Origin: Enterococcus timonensis
GTDB lineage: Bacteria > Bacillota > Bacilli > Lactobacillales > Enterococcaceae
DNA: 64,000 nucleotides
Assembly (NCBI RefSeq): GCF_900104595.1
Contig: NZ_FNVY01000003.1
Location: 434,001 to 498,000, forward strand
Direction: 5' to 3'
Part shown: one piece after another, positions 37,901-49,411 of the stretch
Layout: the number at the start of each line of letters is the position of its first letter
Numbering within the stretch: position 1 is the first letter of the stretch
Made by a program: the position numbers and the translations under genes
The notes under the pieces: generated by a model
The model's input: only the letters and a program-made list of their open reading frames with translations
What the model was told of the DNA's origin: nothing
Database searches by the model: none

Positions 37901-37905
37901 TAGCG

Positions 37906-37943
37906 AAAAAGGAAACTCATTGACGCGAGTTTCCTTTTTTTTG
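37906..37943 (+). terminator. Terminator after the YugP-like gene
   Basis: Stem GGAAACTC / GAGTTTCC with T-run. Confidence 0.88.
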
Positions 37944-38021
37944 AGATTTTTAGATAGTCAATTCATATTGTTACGGCTTTCAATTTCACTGTGGTACAAT
38001 TAAGGAAAGGGAGCTGATAAT

Positions 38022-38357
38022 ATGAAAACTTCAACAAAAGTTATTTTAGGCGTAACTGTTGCCGGTGCTGTAGTAGCCAGCGGTGCTATTTTATCTGTTA
38101 AGTTTGCCGGTGAAAAATTTGCCCATGCCAAAAAGCGTCATCAAGTAAAAGGTTTTGTTCGCGATAAACTTGACGGCAATGAAAAAATCATGGCGATGGT
38201 TGATAAATTATCTGATGAAGATCTAGATCATGTAACTGCCATTGCTGGAAAAGTGAAAGATAGTAAAGATCATATTTCGGTGTACGGTAATGCTTTAAAA
38301 GAAAATACCCAAGATCTAAAAGACAAATTAGTTAATTTCGTCGAAGATTTAATGTAA
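38022..38357 (+). CDS. Small membrane-anchored protein, unknown
   Basis: 111 residues: a single N-terminal membrane helix (about 7-28, Val/Ala/Gly-rich) followed by a charged helical tail (KKRHQVKGFVRDKLDGNEK, VNFVEDLM). It resembles YtxH-type small stress-linked proteins in layout but not clearly in sequence. Its own gene unit with GGGAGC ribosome site and terminator. Confidence 0.65.
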   Translation: MKTSTKVILGVTVAGAVVASGAILSVKFAGEKFAHAKKRHQVKGFVRDKLDGNEKIMAMVDKLSDEDLDHVTAIAGKVKDSKDHISVYGNALKENTQDLKDKLVNFVEDLM

Positions 38358-38368
38358 GAAATTTTAAC

Positions 38369-38412
38369 CAAAAAAACACCTCTGGCCTTTACGCGCAGGA
38401 GGTGTTTTTTGG
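38369..38412. terminator. Bidirectional terminator
   Basis: Stem AAAACACCTC / GAGGTGTTTT between the small membrane gene and convergent hemW. Confidence 0.88.
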
Positions 38413-38414
38413 TT

Positions 38415-39593
38415 TTATTCACTTAATAAAAATTCTTCAAAAACGAGATTGCCGATAAATAAACTTCTGGGGGTGAGTTTTAACCAGCCATCTTCTAAAA
38501 CGAGTAATTTATCATTTATTAATTTTTTTGTCACATCGCCGTAGACAGACCAGTAATCGACGCCAAATTTTTTGGAAAAATGTTGTAAAAAGACCCCTTG
38601 TTTTTTTCGGAGACCTAAAAACATTTCTTCTTCCCAATGATTTTTGGTCGTTAATTTTTCTTTTTCTAAAATAGGTAATTTATTTTCCGCAATTGGATTT
38701 AAATAATGAGGAATTGGCCCGAAATTTCGGTAGCGAATATCTCTTAAAAATCCGGAAGCTCCCGCACCAAAACCGAAATACTGTTCATTATTCCAATACA
38801 TAAGATTATGTTGGCTTTCCAGACCAGGAACGGAAAAATTACTAATTTCGTATTGCATTTTGCCCGCTTTTTCTAAGGAAGTAAGAGCCATTTCAAACAT
38901 ATCAGCAGCCAAATCATCATCTGGCATGGCCAGCCGTCCTTGGCGCACCCAATTCATAAAGCGAGTTTTGTTTTCTAAAATCAATGAATACAACGAATAA
39001 TGCGGCAAATCTAAAGCAACGGCTTGATCTAATGTTTGTTGGAAATTTTCCTTACTTTGGCCAGGCAAGGCATAAATCAAATCAATAGAAACATTCGTAA
39101 ATCCGGCTTGGTCAATAAGTTTTAAAGTATCATAAACATCTTGGGCAGAATGTTTTCGACCGATTTTTTTTAAAAGGCGATCATCAAAAGTTTGGACACC
39201 TAAAGATAAACGATTGACGCCGTAATTTTTCAAGACCGCTAATTTATCCGCTGTTAAGTCACCAGGATTGGCTTCAACCGTATATTCCATGGCGTTATCG
39301 CGGGGCAATTCTTTTTGTAAACCAGCTAGTAAAACGTCTAATTGTTTTGCACTTAAAGCAGTCGGCGTGCCACCGCCAATATAAAGAGTGCTGACGTCAA
39401 ATGGTTGTTGCTGTTTAGCTAAGCGAATTTCTTTTAGCAAAGCTTGAATATATTCATCTACTGGTTGACCTTCAAGAAAAAATTTATTGAAGTCGCAGTA
39501 ATAACAAAGATGCTCACAAAAAGGGATGTGAATATAGGCGGAAATTTTTGGTTGAATTAAGGATTGGGACAAAATGATTTTTTTTTCTTCCAT
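38415..39593 (-). CDS. hemW: Radical SAM protein HemW (coproporphyrinogen oxidase-like)
   Basis: 392-residue radical SAM protein with the iron-sulfur motif CEHLCYYC (CxxxCxxC), GGGTPTALS and a HemN C-terminal domain. HemW proteins are heme chaperones rather than true coproporphyrinogen oxidases; the extra N-terminal Cys of HemN is absent. In many Firmicutes hemW lies beside hrcA; here it is divergent from it. Confidence 0.9.
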   Translation of the reverse strand: MEEKKIILSQSLIQPKISAYIHIPFCEHLCYYCDFNKFFLEGQPVDEYIQALLKEIRLAKQQQPFDVSTLYIGGGTPTALSAKQLDVLLAGLQKELPRDNAMEYTVEANPGDLTADKLAVLKNYGVNRLSLGVQTFDDRLLKKIGRKHSAQDVYDTLKLIDQAGFTNVSIDLIYALPGQSKENFQQTLDQAVALDLPHYSLYSLILENKTRFMNWVRQGRLAMPDDDLAADMFEMALTSLEKAGKMQYEISNFSVPGLESQHNLMYWNNEQYFGFGAGASGFLRDIRYRNFGPIPHYLNPIAENKLPILEKEKLTTKNHWEEEMFLGLRKKQGVFLQHFSKKFGVDYWSVYGDVTKKLINDKLLVLEDGWLKLTPRSLFIGNLVFEEFLLSE

Positions 39594-39675
39594 AATAATC
39601 CTTTCTAATTATCTTGCTTTCTTTTTATGCTACCACGGATTTTTCAAATTGCAATCACCAGGCTAGAAATTCAAG

Positions 39676-39784
39676 TTGGCACTCGAGACAATTAAGTGCT
39701 AATTTTTTAAGTCAAATCCTTGACAACCCTTTGTAAACTTGATATGATACAGAAGTATTAGCACTTAGAGTATAGGAGTGCTAG
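39676..39784 (+). promoter_or_regulatory. hrcA promoter with two CIRCE operators
   Basis: CIRCE 1 is TTGGCACTC-N9-AAGTGCTAA (39676-39702); CIRCE 2 is TTAGCACTT-N9-GAGTGCTAG (39758-39784). Between them lie TTGACA (39720-39725), a 17-bp spacer and TATGAT (39743-39748). HrcA bound to both sites would repress the operon until heat or misfolding occupies GroEL. Confidence 0.95.
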
Positions 39785-39799
39785 TAAGGAGGTGGAACA

Positions 39800-40849
39800 A
39801 TGTTAACGAGTCGTCAAGAAAATATTTTACGTCTGATTATTCAAACGTTCACCACCACCGGACAACCCGTGGGCTCGAAGTTTTTGATGGAACACGGTAT
39901 CCAGGCCTCTAGTGCCACCATTCGTAACGAGATGAGTGCTTTAGAACAATTGGGTTTACTCAATAAAACTCATTCATCGTCAGGACGAGTGCCGTCGTTA
40001 GTTGGTTTGCGATATTATGTTGATCATCTGTTAGTTCCTTCTGCGGTAACCAATGAACAAGTTACAACGATTCAACAAGCATTTTTACAGCCGTTCAAAG
40101 AAATTGACGATATTATCGAAGCTTCAGCGAGCATTTTATCGAGTTTGACGCGCTACACCGCTTTTTCTCTAGGACCGGAACTTTCGGAACGAAGATTGAC
40201 AGGATTTCGAATCGTACCATTAAATGCCCGGCAAATTGTGGCTGTCATTGTGACTGATCACGGCAATGTGGAAAGTCAAATTTTTAATTTGCCTAATCAA
40301 TTGTCCGCCGAAGATTTAGAAAAAATGGTCCGAATCATTAATGAACGCCTTGTTAATCAACCCTTACTGAGTGTTTATCATAAGTTGCGAACAGAAATTC
40401 CTTTAGTTTTGCAAAAATATTTTCAAACGCCGCAAGGTATTTTGAATTTATTCGAACAATTATTCGCTACGACTTTTGATGAGCGGGTCTTTGTCGGTGG
40501 AAAAATGAATTTACTGGATTTTCAGATGACTCATGATGTCAATCATTTCAGGCAATTGATTACGCTGATGGATAACGGCGCGGCCCTTTCGCAATTATTG
40601 GAAAGACAAGGCAGCGACCAGAAACCAACCGCCATTGCTATTGGTGAAGAGATTGGCAATAGCTCTTTGAACGATTTGGCCTTGATTACTTCAAATTATG
40701 AAATCAATGGTCACGGGCAAGGGCGGATTGCGATTCTTGGACCAGCTAACATGCCTTATGAAAAAGTATTGGGTCTGTTAGATGTTTTTAAAAATGAAAT
40801 GGAAAACCGTCTGAGCGCCTATTACCGCTTGTTAGACGGGAAAAATTAA
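39800..40849 (+). CDS. hrcA: Heat-inducible transcription repressor HrcA
   Basis: 349-residue repressor that binds CIRCE. N-terminal winged helix (LTSRQENILRLIIQTF, QASSATIRNEMSALEQLGLLNKTHSSSGR in two parts, residues 1-70) and the HrcA dimerisation domain with FVGGKMNLLDF and the C-terminal GQGRIAILGPANMPYEK. Two CIRCE sites stand before it, so it is autoregulated. First gene of hrcA-grpE-dnaK. Confidence 0.96.
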   Translation: MLTSRQENILRLIIQTFTTTGQPVGSKFLMEHGIQASSATIRNEMSALEQLGLLNKTHSSSGRVPSLVGLRYYVDHLLVPSAVTNEQVTTIQQAFLQPFKEIDDIIEASASILSSLTRYTAFSLGPELSERRLTGFRIVPLNARQIVAVIVTDHGNVESQIFNLPNQLSAEDLEKMVRIINERLVNQPLLSVYHKLRTEIPLVLQKYFQTPQGILNLFEQLFATTFDERVFVGGKMNLLDFQMTHDVNHFRQLITLMDNGAALSQLLERQGSDQKPTAIAIGEEIGNSSLNDLALITSNYEINGHGQGRIAILGPANMPYEKVLGLLDVFKNEMENRLSAYYRLLDGKN

Positions 40850-40873
40850 AAAGTTAGAAAGAAGGTTTCATGA

Positions 40874-43333
<2,460 letters not shown>

Positions 43334-43334
<1 letters not shown>

Positions 43335-43567
43335 GTTGTCGCAAGTGCGTTTAGTGACGTAGGAAAATAGAAATTCTGAAAGTGAATGGAACATTCGCCA
43401 AAAGAATTATCTTTTTCCCTAGGCACTGCGCTTAAGACACCGAAAAAAAGGTTGTCGCAAGTGCGTTTAGTGCCGTAGGAAAATAGAAATTCTGAAAGTG
43501 AATGGAACATTCGCCAGAAGAATTATCTTTTTCCCTAGGCAGTTGCACTTAAGACACCGAAAAAATA
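43334..43567. repeat. Two tandem copies of a ~116-bp palindromic element
   Basis: Unit 1 is 43334-43449 and unit 2 is 43450-43567; they differ at a handful of positions and are followed by a third start (GTTGTCGCAAG at 43569). Each unit is itself an imperfect inverted repeat: the left end TGTCGCAAGTGCG...CGTAGGAAAA pairs with TTTTTCCCTAGG...CTTAAGACA, AGAAATTCT pairs with AGAATT further in, and the centre is GTGAATG-GAA-CATTCGC. The element begins at the dnaK stop codon. Confidence 0.85.
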
Positions 43568-43595
43568 AGTTGTCGCAAGTTGTCACGCTATGTTT

Positions 43596-43627
43596 AAAAA
43601 GCCAAAGATTTCTTTTGGCTTTTTTTC
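43596..43627 (+). terminator. Terminator between dnaK and dnaJ
   Basis: Stem AAAAGCCAAA / TTTGGCTTTT and T-run after the repeat units. It would end the hrcA-grpE-dnaK transcript. Confidence 0.82.
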
Positions 43628-43642
43628 TTAGGCGAGTGAATC

Positions 43643-43676
43643 TAGAGTATCTTAGTAAAATATGTTATGATATGAT
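43643..43676 (+). promoter_or_regulatory. Possible dnaJ promoter
   Basis: Overlapping TATGAT words at 43666-43671 and 43671-43676; the -35 (TAGAGT at 43643) is weak. No CIRCE is present here. Confidence 0.4.
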
Positions 43677-43709
43677 AGATTTTTGAATTTAATTATTGGA
43701 GGTTTTTTG

Positions 43710-44870
43710 ATGGCGGATAAACGCGATTACTATGAGGTGCTGGGCGTTGCAAAAGGTGCCAATGAAGATGAAATAAAAAAAGCCTACCGCAAGCTTTCCA
43801 AACAATATCATCCGGATATTAATAAAGAAGCCGGAGCTGAAGATAAATTTAAAGAAGTGGCGGAAGCCTATGAAATTTTAAGCGATCCACAAAAAAGAGC
43901 GGCCTACGATCAATACGGTCATGCTGGTACCAATCCTAATTATGGAGCTGGTGGCGGCGGTTTTGGCGGATTTTCCGGTGGTGGTTTCTCTGGTGGTAGC
44001 GGTGGTTTTGGCTTTGAAGATATTTTTGATTCCTTCTTTGGCGGTGGCGGATCTCGTCAAGTTGATCCAACAGCCCCACGGCAAGGCCAAGATTTGCAAT
44101 ACAGTTTGAATTTGAAATTTGAAGAAGCCATTTTTGGTGTTGAAAAAGAAATCAAATACAATCGTGAAGATGAATGTCATACTTGTGGCGGTTCTGGGGC
44201 AAAACCTGGGACGAGTCCGGTCGTTTGTCATAAATGTCACGGAGCCGGGACGATCAACGTGGAACGTCAAACGCCACTTGGGCGTGTGATGAGTCGCCAA
44301 ACGTGTGATGTTTGTCGCGGGACTGGTAAAGAAATTAAAGATCCATGTCCAACTTGTCATGGAACGGGACACGAAAAATCTTCTCATACGGTGAAAGTAA
44401 ATGTTCCAGCCGGTGTGGAAGATGGTCAACAAATGCGTTTGACAGGTCAAGGGGAAGCTGGGATCAATAAAGGTCCTTATGGCGATTTGTATGTTGTTTT
44501 CTATGTTGAAAAAAGTGATATTTTTGATCGTGATGGTTCAGAAATTTACTACGATATGCCCATTAGCTTTGTCCAAGCAGCTTTAGGCGATGAAGTGGAA
44601 GTGCCAACTGTTCATGGTAAAGTAAAATTAAAAATTCCAGCAGGCACGCAAACAGGAACAACTTTCCGCTTGCGTGGTAAAGGGGCACCTAAGTTACGCG
44701 GTGGAAGCTTCGGCGATCAACAAGTGAAAGTAAACTTGCTGACACCAAAGAGCTTAACAGAAGCGCAACGTGATGCTTTACGTACGTTTGCACAAGCTGG
44801 TGGCGACCAGGTAAATGAACAAGGCGAAGAAGGATTCTTCGACAAAGTATTTGGTAAAAAGAAAAAATAA
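43710..44870 (+). CDS. dnaJ: Chaperone DnaJ (Hsp40)
   Basis: 386-residue type I Hsp40 that stimulates DnaK. J domain with HPD (YHPDI), Gly/Phe-rich region (about 75-110), four zinc-finger CxxCxGxG motifs ([32 protein letters not shown]) and the C-terminal substrate domain. The ATG at 43710 follows GGAGG. Separated from dnaK by ~375 bp holding a repeat and a terminator. Confidence 0.97.
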   Translation: MADKRDYYEVLGVAKGANEDEIKKAYRKLSKQYHPDINKEAGAEDKFKEVAEAYEILSDPQKRAAYDQYGHAGTNPNYGAGGGGFGGFSGGGFSGGSGGFGFEDIFDSFFGGGGSRQVDPTAPRQGQDLQYSLNLKFEEAIFGVEKEIKYNREDECHTCGGSGAKPGTSPVVCHKCHGAGTINVERQTPLGRVMSRQTCDVCRGTGKEIKDPCPTCHGTGHEKSSHTVKVNVPAGVEDGQQMRLTGQGEAGINKGPYGDLYVVFYVEKSDIFDRDGSEIYYDMPISFVQAALGDEVEVPTVHGKVKLKIPAGTQTGTTFRLRGKGAPKLRGGSFGDQQVKVNLLTPKSLTEAQRDALRTFAQAGGDQVNEQGEEGFFDKVFGKKKK

Positions 44871-44879
44871 ATAAAACAA

Positions 44880-44928
44880 AAAACAGAAATTCTGAGGATG
44901 GAAGGATCCTTAGAATTTCTGTTTTTTT
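44880..44928. terminator. Bidirectional terminator
   Basis: Stem AACAGAAATTCT / AGAATTTCTGTT with inner AGGAT / ATCCT, between convergent dnaJ and bceB. Confidence 0.88.
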
Positions 44929-46909
44929 ATTTTAAATTTAATTGGCGGAAATAGTAACGACTGGAAAAAAGGAAAAATAAGAATTGGAAAATAAAATAGA
45001 CAAGCAAAATTTGGAAATAAATATTCCAAAAACTGATGGCGCTCAAAAGTTGGAGTGCCCAAAAGGCCATTGTGAAATGAAGTGTGGCAATAATTCCCGG
45101 TAAGAAATACATTAAAAGCATTTCGCGGCGAATAATTTTTTTGCGCATTTTTTCAGGGATTCCTAATAAGTCTAGTGCGTGTTGATACTTTCTTGCTTGA
45201 GGAATTTGGCCGAAAAGTCTAAAGGAGAGAATCGAAGCGGCGAAAATAAAGAAGACACCGCCTAATAAAATCCCAATTAACATAATTAGACCGTTCGCTT
45301 GGCGGCCGGCTTGCCATTGTTGATAGCGAGAAGTAAAGAAAAATGAATCGTCGAGATACTTTTGGTTATACGATTCTTGAAATTCAGTCAGCTGGTTATC
45401 AATGGATTGGGAAAATTTGGCATCTTTGGCCCACTGGGAATAATTAATAATCCAAACTTTAGTAGGGGTGCCAACAGCTTGTTCTTCAGGCGAATGATAA
45501 ATTTTTTCAAAAAGAGCATCTTCTACTACGACAGCGTCCCACAAATTAACATTTAAAAAATCGGGAATTTTTTCGATCACAACGGGAATTTCTTCACCTT
45601 GAAAGGTCATCGTTCCTTGAGCTGTCCGTTCTTTGGCACTTTGACTTTTCAAAGTTTTTAATTCTGAATTGTAGCTGGCAAAAGTGTACATCTTGCTACC
45701 AGTCGGATGAAGAGGCGGCAAGCCAGCGGATGTGGCGAGTTGATTATATTGAGAAGCTTTAATGAAAGTTGGCGTAGTGGGCCAAAAATTATTAGGAGTA
45801 AATGGCGTTTGGTAATTCACTTCTAAGGTGTTCACTGTAAATTCTAGCGCCACTTGTTGTGCCTCTGGATATTTTTCTTGAATTTTTTCGGTGATTTTTT
45901 GACTAATTTCTTGCGTTTCTTTTGATGGCGATAAAATATAGCTGAAACTAATCGTCGTATTTTGCGCTAAGTTAGCTGAACCAATGGCCATGGTTACGCC
46001 AAGACCGACAAAAGCCACAGAAGCTGTTAAGGCAATTAAGGCATACATGGAGGCATTTTTTTTCGTTTGAAAAATTAATTCACTGATTAACAGTAAACGT
46101 TGGCCCAATTTGTTGCGGGGCTTTTTTTTCAAGTATTGTAAAAAAATAATCGAAAATTGGTGGAGCAGCAAAAATGTGGCTAAGATAGTTAGCAACACGC
46201 AAGCTAACAGAAGATAGAAGTTGGCCGATCCTCTAACAAAATAAATGAGCAAACCGTAACCGGCGATTAAACTAACAACATCTAATATAGCTAGTGATAA
46301 TTTTGCTTTGGGAGTGGCAGGGGCTTTTTCTTCTCCTTTGGCTAGATCGGTTAAATTTTCCGTTTCAATTTTTCGGGTTTCTAAAAAAGAAATTAAAATA
46401 AAAATCAAGAAAAAACTAACGACGGAAAGGATAATCGCTTGCCAAGGGAAATAAAATTTTAAAGTGTCGGTTAAATGAAGCATTTTTTGCGCCACTAAAA
46501 GGAAAATTTTGGCAAAAATAGTACCGAGCAAAACGCCAGAAAAAATAGCCATACTGCCTAAAGTTAAATTTTCGCCAACAACCATTTTCCGCAAATTTTT
46601 CGGCGACATCCCCAACATTAAATAAATGGCGAGGTCCCGTTTACGGGCGCTTAAAAAATTGGCAAAAGAGTACCAGAGAAAAATAATCGAAAGAACAATA
46701 ATCACCACTTGGGAAACCCCCAGCCCCATTTTAGCTAGAGCAGAAATGGTGTCAGAATTAGCCGGGAGATTATTTTGCAGTTGGGGATGGAAATAGAGAA
46801 GACCAAAAATAAAAAAAACAAAAACCGAATAGACGCTGGAGAGAAAATAACTGCCGTACGTCTGAGTATTGCGGGAAATGTTACGCCAAATGAGTTGTCG
46901 AAAATTCAT
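44927..46909 (-). CDS. bceB: Bce-type ABC transporter permease (peptide antibiotic detoxification/sensing)
   Basis: 660-residue FtsX-type permease with ten predicted helices and a large extracellular loop (about residues 320-530) between helices 7 and 8, the hallmark of BceB/VraE transporters. They protect against bacitracin, nisin or similar lipid II-cycle antibiotics and relay the signal to the kinase. The ATG at 46909 follows GGGAGG; an earlier in-frame GTG at 46918 lies in that site. Its start overlaps bceA. Confidence 0.9.
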   Translation of the reverse strand: MNFRQLIWRNISRNTQTYGSYFLSSVYSVFVFFIFGLLYFHPQLQNNLPANSDTISALAKMGLGVSQVVIIVLSIIFLWYSFANFLSARKRDLAIYLMLGMSPKNLRKMVVGENLTLGSMAIFSGVLLGTIFAKIFLLVAQKMLHLTDTLKFYFPWQAIILSVVSFFLIFILISFLETRKIETENLTDLAKGEEKAPATPKAKLSLAILDVVSLIAGYGLLIYFVRGSANFYLLLACVLLTILATFLLLHQFSIIFLQYLKKKPRNKLGQRLLLISELIFQTKKNASMYALIALTASVAFVGLGVTMAIGSANLAQNTTISFSYILSPSKETQEISQKITEKIQEKYPEAQQVALEFTVNTLEVNYQTPFTPNNFWPTTPTFIKASQYNQLATSAGLPPLHPTGSKMYTFASYNSELKTLKSQSAKERTAQGTMTFQGEEIPVVIEKIPDFLNVNLWDAVVVEDALFEKIYHSPEEQAVGTPTKVWIINYSQWAKDAKFSQSIDNQLTEFQESYNQKYLDDSFFFTSRYQQWQAGRQANGLIMLIGILLGGVFFIFAASILSFRLFGQIPQARKYQHALDLLGIPEKMRKKIIRREMLLMYFLPGIIATLHFTMAFWALQLLSAISFWNIYFQILLVYFIFQFLFFLFSSRYYFRQLNLK

Positions 46910-47654
46910 GGCGCCCACCTCCCAAATGACTTAAGACCGTTAAAATTTCTTGGTAAAAGGCTTCGCGACTTTCTCCAAGATAAACTTCATTAAAGAGTTC
47001 ACCGTCTTTAATAAAAATTACCCGCTTAGCATAACTTGCTGAAATCGGATCATGGGTCACCATTAGCGTGGTAACTTTTTTAGTCTGATTTAGCTGTTGC
47101 AAAATTTCCATCACGTCTCCGGCGGCCTTCGAGTCGAGATTTCCGGTAGGTTCGTCGGCTAAAATAAGGCTCGGGTCATGAATTAAAGCCCGGGCGATGG
47201 CCACACGCTGACACTCACCGCCGGAAAGTTCATGGACTCTTTTATTAGCTAATTTTTCAATGCCTAGTTCAGCCATTAACTCGCGAGTGCGACTTTCCAT
47301 TTCAGTTAAATTTCCATGGTCTAAAGTTAAGGGCAACATAATATTTTCCGCAACAGTTAATGGCGAGAGCAGATTATAATTTTGAAAAATAAAGCCCAAT
47401 TGCTGACGGCGGAAGGTGGCCAGTTTTTCTTTATCATAAGTGGCGGGATTTTCATCGTTTAATAAAATCGTGCCACTTGTGGGTTGATCGAGAGTACCTA
47501 GACAATTTAAAAGCGTCGTTTTCCCGCTACCAGATGGTCCCATAATAGCTACAAATTCACCAGTTTCCACTGTGAAATTCATTTTTTTTAAAACTTCTAC
47601 CGGCACTTCACCGGCATAATTTTTCGTCAATTGATTGACTGTTAATATTTTCAT
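46881..47654 (-). CDS. bceA: Bce-type ABC transporter ATPase
   Basis: 257-residue ATPase: Walker A GPSGSGKTT, signature LSGGECQRVAIARAL, Walker B LILADEPTGNLDSK. This is the MacB/BceA group that pairs with FtsX-type permeases. The ATG at 47654 follows GAGGTG; a GTG at 47663 overlaps that ribosome site. It overlaps bceB by 29 bp and is preceded by a BceR-type box. Confidence 0.93.
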   Translation of the reverse strand: MKILTVNQLTKNYAGEVPVEVLKKMNFTVETGEFVAIMGPSGSGKTTLLNCLGTLDQPTSGTILLNDENPATYDKEKLATFRRQQLGFIFQNYNLLSPLTVAENIMLPLTLDHGNLTEMESRTRELMAELGIEKLANKRVHELSGGECQRVAIARALIHDPSLILADEPTGNLDSKAAGDVMEILQQLNQTKKVTTLMVTHDPISASYAKRVIFIKDGELFNEVYLGESREAFYQEILTVLSHLGGGRHEFSTTHLA

Positions 47655-47722
47655 TTTATTCACCTCAGATTGATTTTACAAAACATTTAGGAAAATCGAT
47701 AGCGATTTTGTTGACAGTTTTC

Positions 47723-47736
47723 TTACATCTTTGTCA
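47723..47736 (-). promoter_or_regulatory. BceR-type operator
   Basis: On the minus strand this reads TGACA-AAGA-TGTAA, a match to the known BceR-like box TNACA-N4-TGTAA. It overlaps the stop codon of bceS and precedes bceA by ~70 bp. Confidence 0.75.
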
Positions 47737-48705
47737 GCTTGGCAAAGTTTTTTTAAAAGTTAAAGAAAAAGTTGTCCCGACGCCTTGGGTTGAAGCGATG
47801 GAAAAATCAATCGCCAACTCTTTAGCAATATTATCGACTAAATAAAGACCCATACCAGTCGCTTCAGGAAATATTCGACCATTGGTGCCAGTGAAAAATG
47901 GTTCCTTTACGCGAGGCAAATCTTGCTTAGGAATCCCTTGGCCGTAATCGGTGAGCAAGATTGTGACTTGTGAATTAGAAACAGTAGCTGAAAATGTAAT
48001 TTGAGAGTGGGAAGGGCTGTATTTTAAGCTGTTTTGTAGCAATTGTTGCAAAATAAAAGCCAGCCATTTTTCATCACTAGTGACGGTCAGGTCTGGCAAA
48101 AAATTTTTCGGATAAATTTCCCGCTGAATAAAACTCATTTTTTCTTTGATAATGGCTTGTTGGACGACTTGTTTAAGATTTAATTTTTGCAGGTGAAAAT
48201 CATGTTCAAAGCTAGTGGCCCGGGACATATTCAATGCCAAATCCAGTCCTTCTTTTAAACGTTTGGTTTCTGCGACGATTTGGCGCGGATCAACTTGGTC
48301 TTCTTGCGCTAAAAGCGTCAAAATAGTGACAGGTGTTTTCATTTGGTGGACCCAAAGTTCGATAAAATCTTGTTGCTGTTTTTGAGTTTCCAGCAGTTGA
48401 TTTGTTTTTTGCTCATGGGCAAGTTGATTGGCTTCAATCAATTGAGCTAAGGCAAGACTCATAGGGCTGGTATCTTTTTTTAAAGTAGCGGCAGATTTTT
48501 GGCCGGCTAAAAATCCCCAAAAATGCCGAGATTTCCAGTATGAACGAAAAAGGAGCGCGGCTTCTAAGATAAAGAAAATAAAAAAGCCATAGCCAAACAA
48601 TAAAAAATTTTCATAGCCGTCTAAAAAAAATAAAACCATAACGACTAACATTAAGAATAAGTGGCTAATAAAATGGGTCAGATATTGTTGCCAAAAAATT
48701 TTCAT
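47734..48705 (-). CDS. bceS: Sensor histidine kinase, BceS-like
   Basis: 323-residue intramembrane-sensing kinase: two helices in the first ~55 residues with a very short outside loop, phospho-acceptor His in FIELWVHQMKTPVT, and HATPase motifs LLQNSLKY, DYGQGIP and GMGLYLV. Such kinases lack a sensing domain and rely on the BceAB transporter for signal input. It overlaps bceR by 4 bp. Confidence 0.93.
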   Translation of the reverse strand: MKIFWQQYLTHFISHLFLMLVVMVLFFLDGYENFLLFGYGFFIFFILEAALLFRSYWKSRHFWGFLAGQKSAATLKKDTSPMSLALAQLIEANQLAHEQKTNQLLETQKQQQDFIELWVHQMKTPVTILTLLAQEDQVDPRQIVAETKRLKEGLDLALNMSRATSFEHDFHLQKLNLKQVVQQAIIKEKMSFIQREIYPKNFLPDLTVTSDEKWLAFILQQLLQNSLKYSPSHSQITFSATVSNSQVTILLTDYGQGIPKQDLPRVKEPFFTGTNGRIFPEATGMGLYLVDNIAKELAIDFSIASTQGVGTTFSLTFKKTLPS

Positions 48706-49394
48706 GAAATTTCCTCAAAAGAAAGTCCATAACCCATGGAACGCAAGGTTTGAATCGTGTTTGGTAAGCCAAGTTCGGCTAATTTTTTGCGCAACCGGGT
48801 AACATTGACAGATAAAGTATTGTCATCGACAAACTGCTCATCGTCCCACAAAAGAGCCAGCAGCTGCTTACGATCACAAACTTGAGGGAATTTTTCTAAA
48901 AGACAGCCTAAAAGATCGCCTTCTTTTTTGCTAAGATTAATTGTTTGATTTAGATAAGTCGCACTGAGGCGCTCGGGATAGTAAGTGAGCCCATTTTTTT
49001 CAATAAAATTTCCCTTTAATTGGGGATTATAAGCGCCATAAACGCGACGCAAATGACTTTTAATTTTGGCCAAAAGGAGTTCGTAAGAAAAAGGTTTAGT
49101 AATATAATCATCAGCCCCGCATTCTAAAGCCCGCACTTGATCGATGGGATGTTCGCGGGCTGAGAGGAAAATCAGGGGAACCGTAGAAAATTTACGGATT
49201 TCTAAACACCAAAAAAAACCATCAAAATAAGGCAAGTTGACATCCATTAAAACAAGCTGGGGATCATTTTGCCGTAAATTATCGGTGACTTGTTGAAAAT
49301 CCTGACAGACAGTCACTTGATAGTTGTATCTTTCGAGGTGTTGTTGAATTTGTTGAGCTAAATGTTGATCATCTTCTACTAAAAAAATCTTCAT
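48702..49394 (-). CDS. bceR: Response regulator, BceR-like (OmpR family)
   Basis: 230-residue OmpR-type regulator: receiver domain with acidic pair in VEDDQ, phospho-acceptor Asp in LVLMDVNLPYFDGF and Lys in YITKPFSYE, plus a winged-helix output domain (LLALLWDDEQFVDDNTLSVNVTRLRKKL over ~175-205). It is expected to bind the box before bceA. Lies 17 bp after the gtrA stop. Confidence 0.93.
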   Translation of the reverse strand: MKIFLVEDDQHLAQQIQQHLERYNYQVTVCQDFQQVTDNLRQNDPQLVLMDVNLPYFDGFFWCLEIRKFSTVPLIFLSAREHPIDQVRALECGADDYITKPFSYELLLAKIKSHLRRVYGAYNPQLKGNFIEKNGLTYYPERLSATYLNQTINLSKKEGDLLGCLLEKFPQVCDRKQLLALLWDDEQFVDDNTLSVNVTRLRKKLAELGLPNTIQTLRSMGYGLSFEEIS

Positions 49395-49411
49395 GGCAGT
49401 CTGATGTCTCC

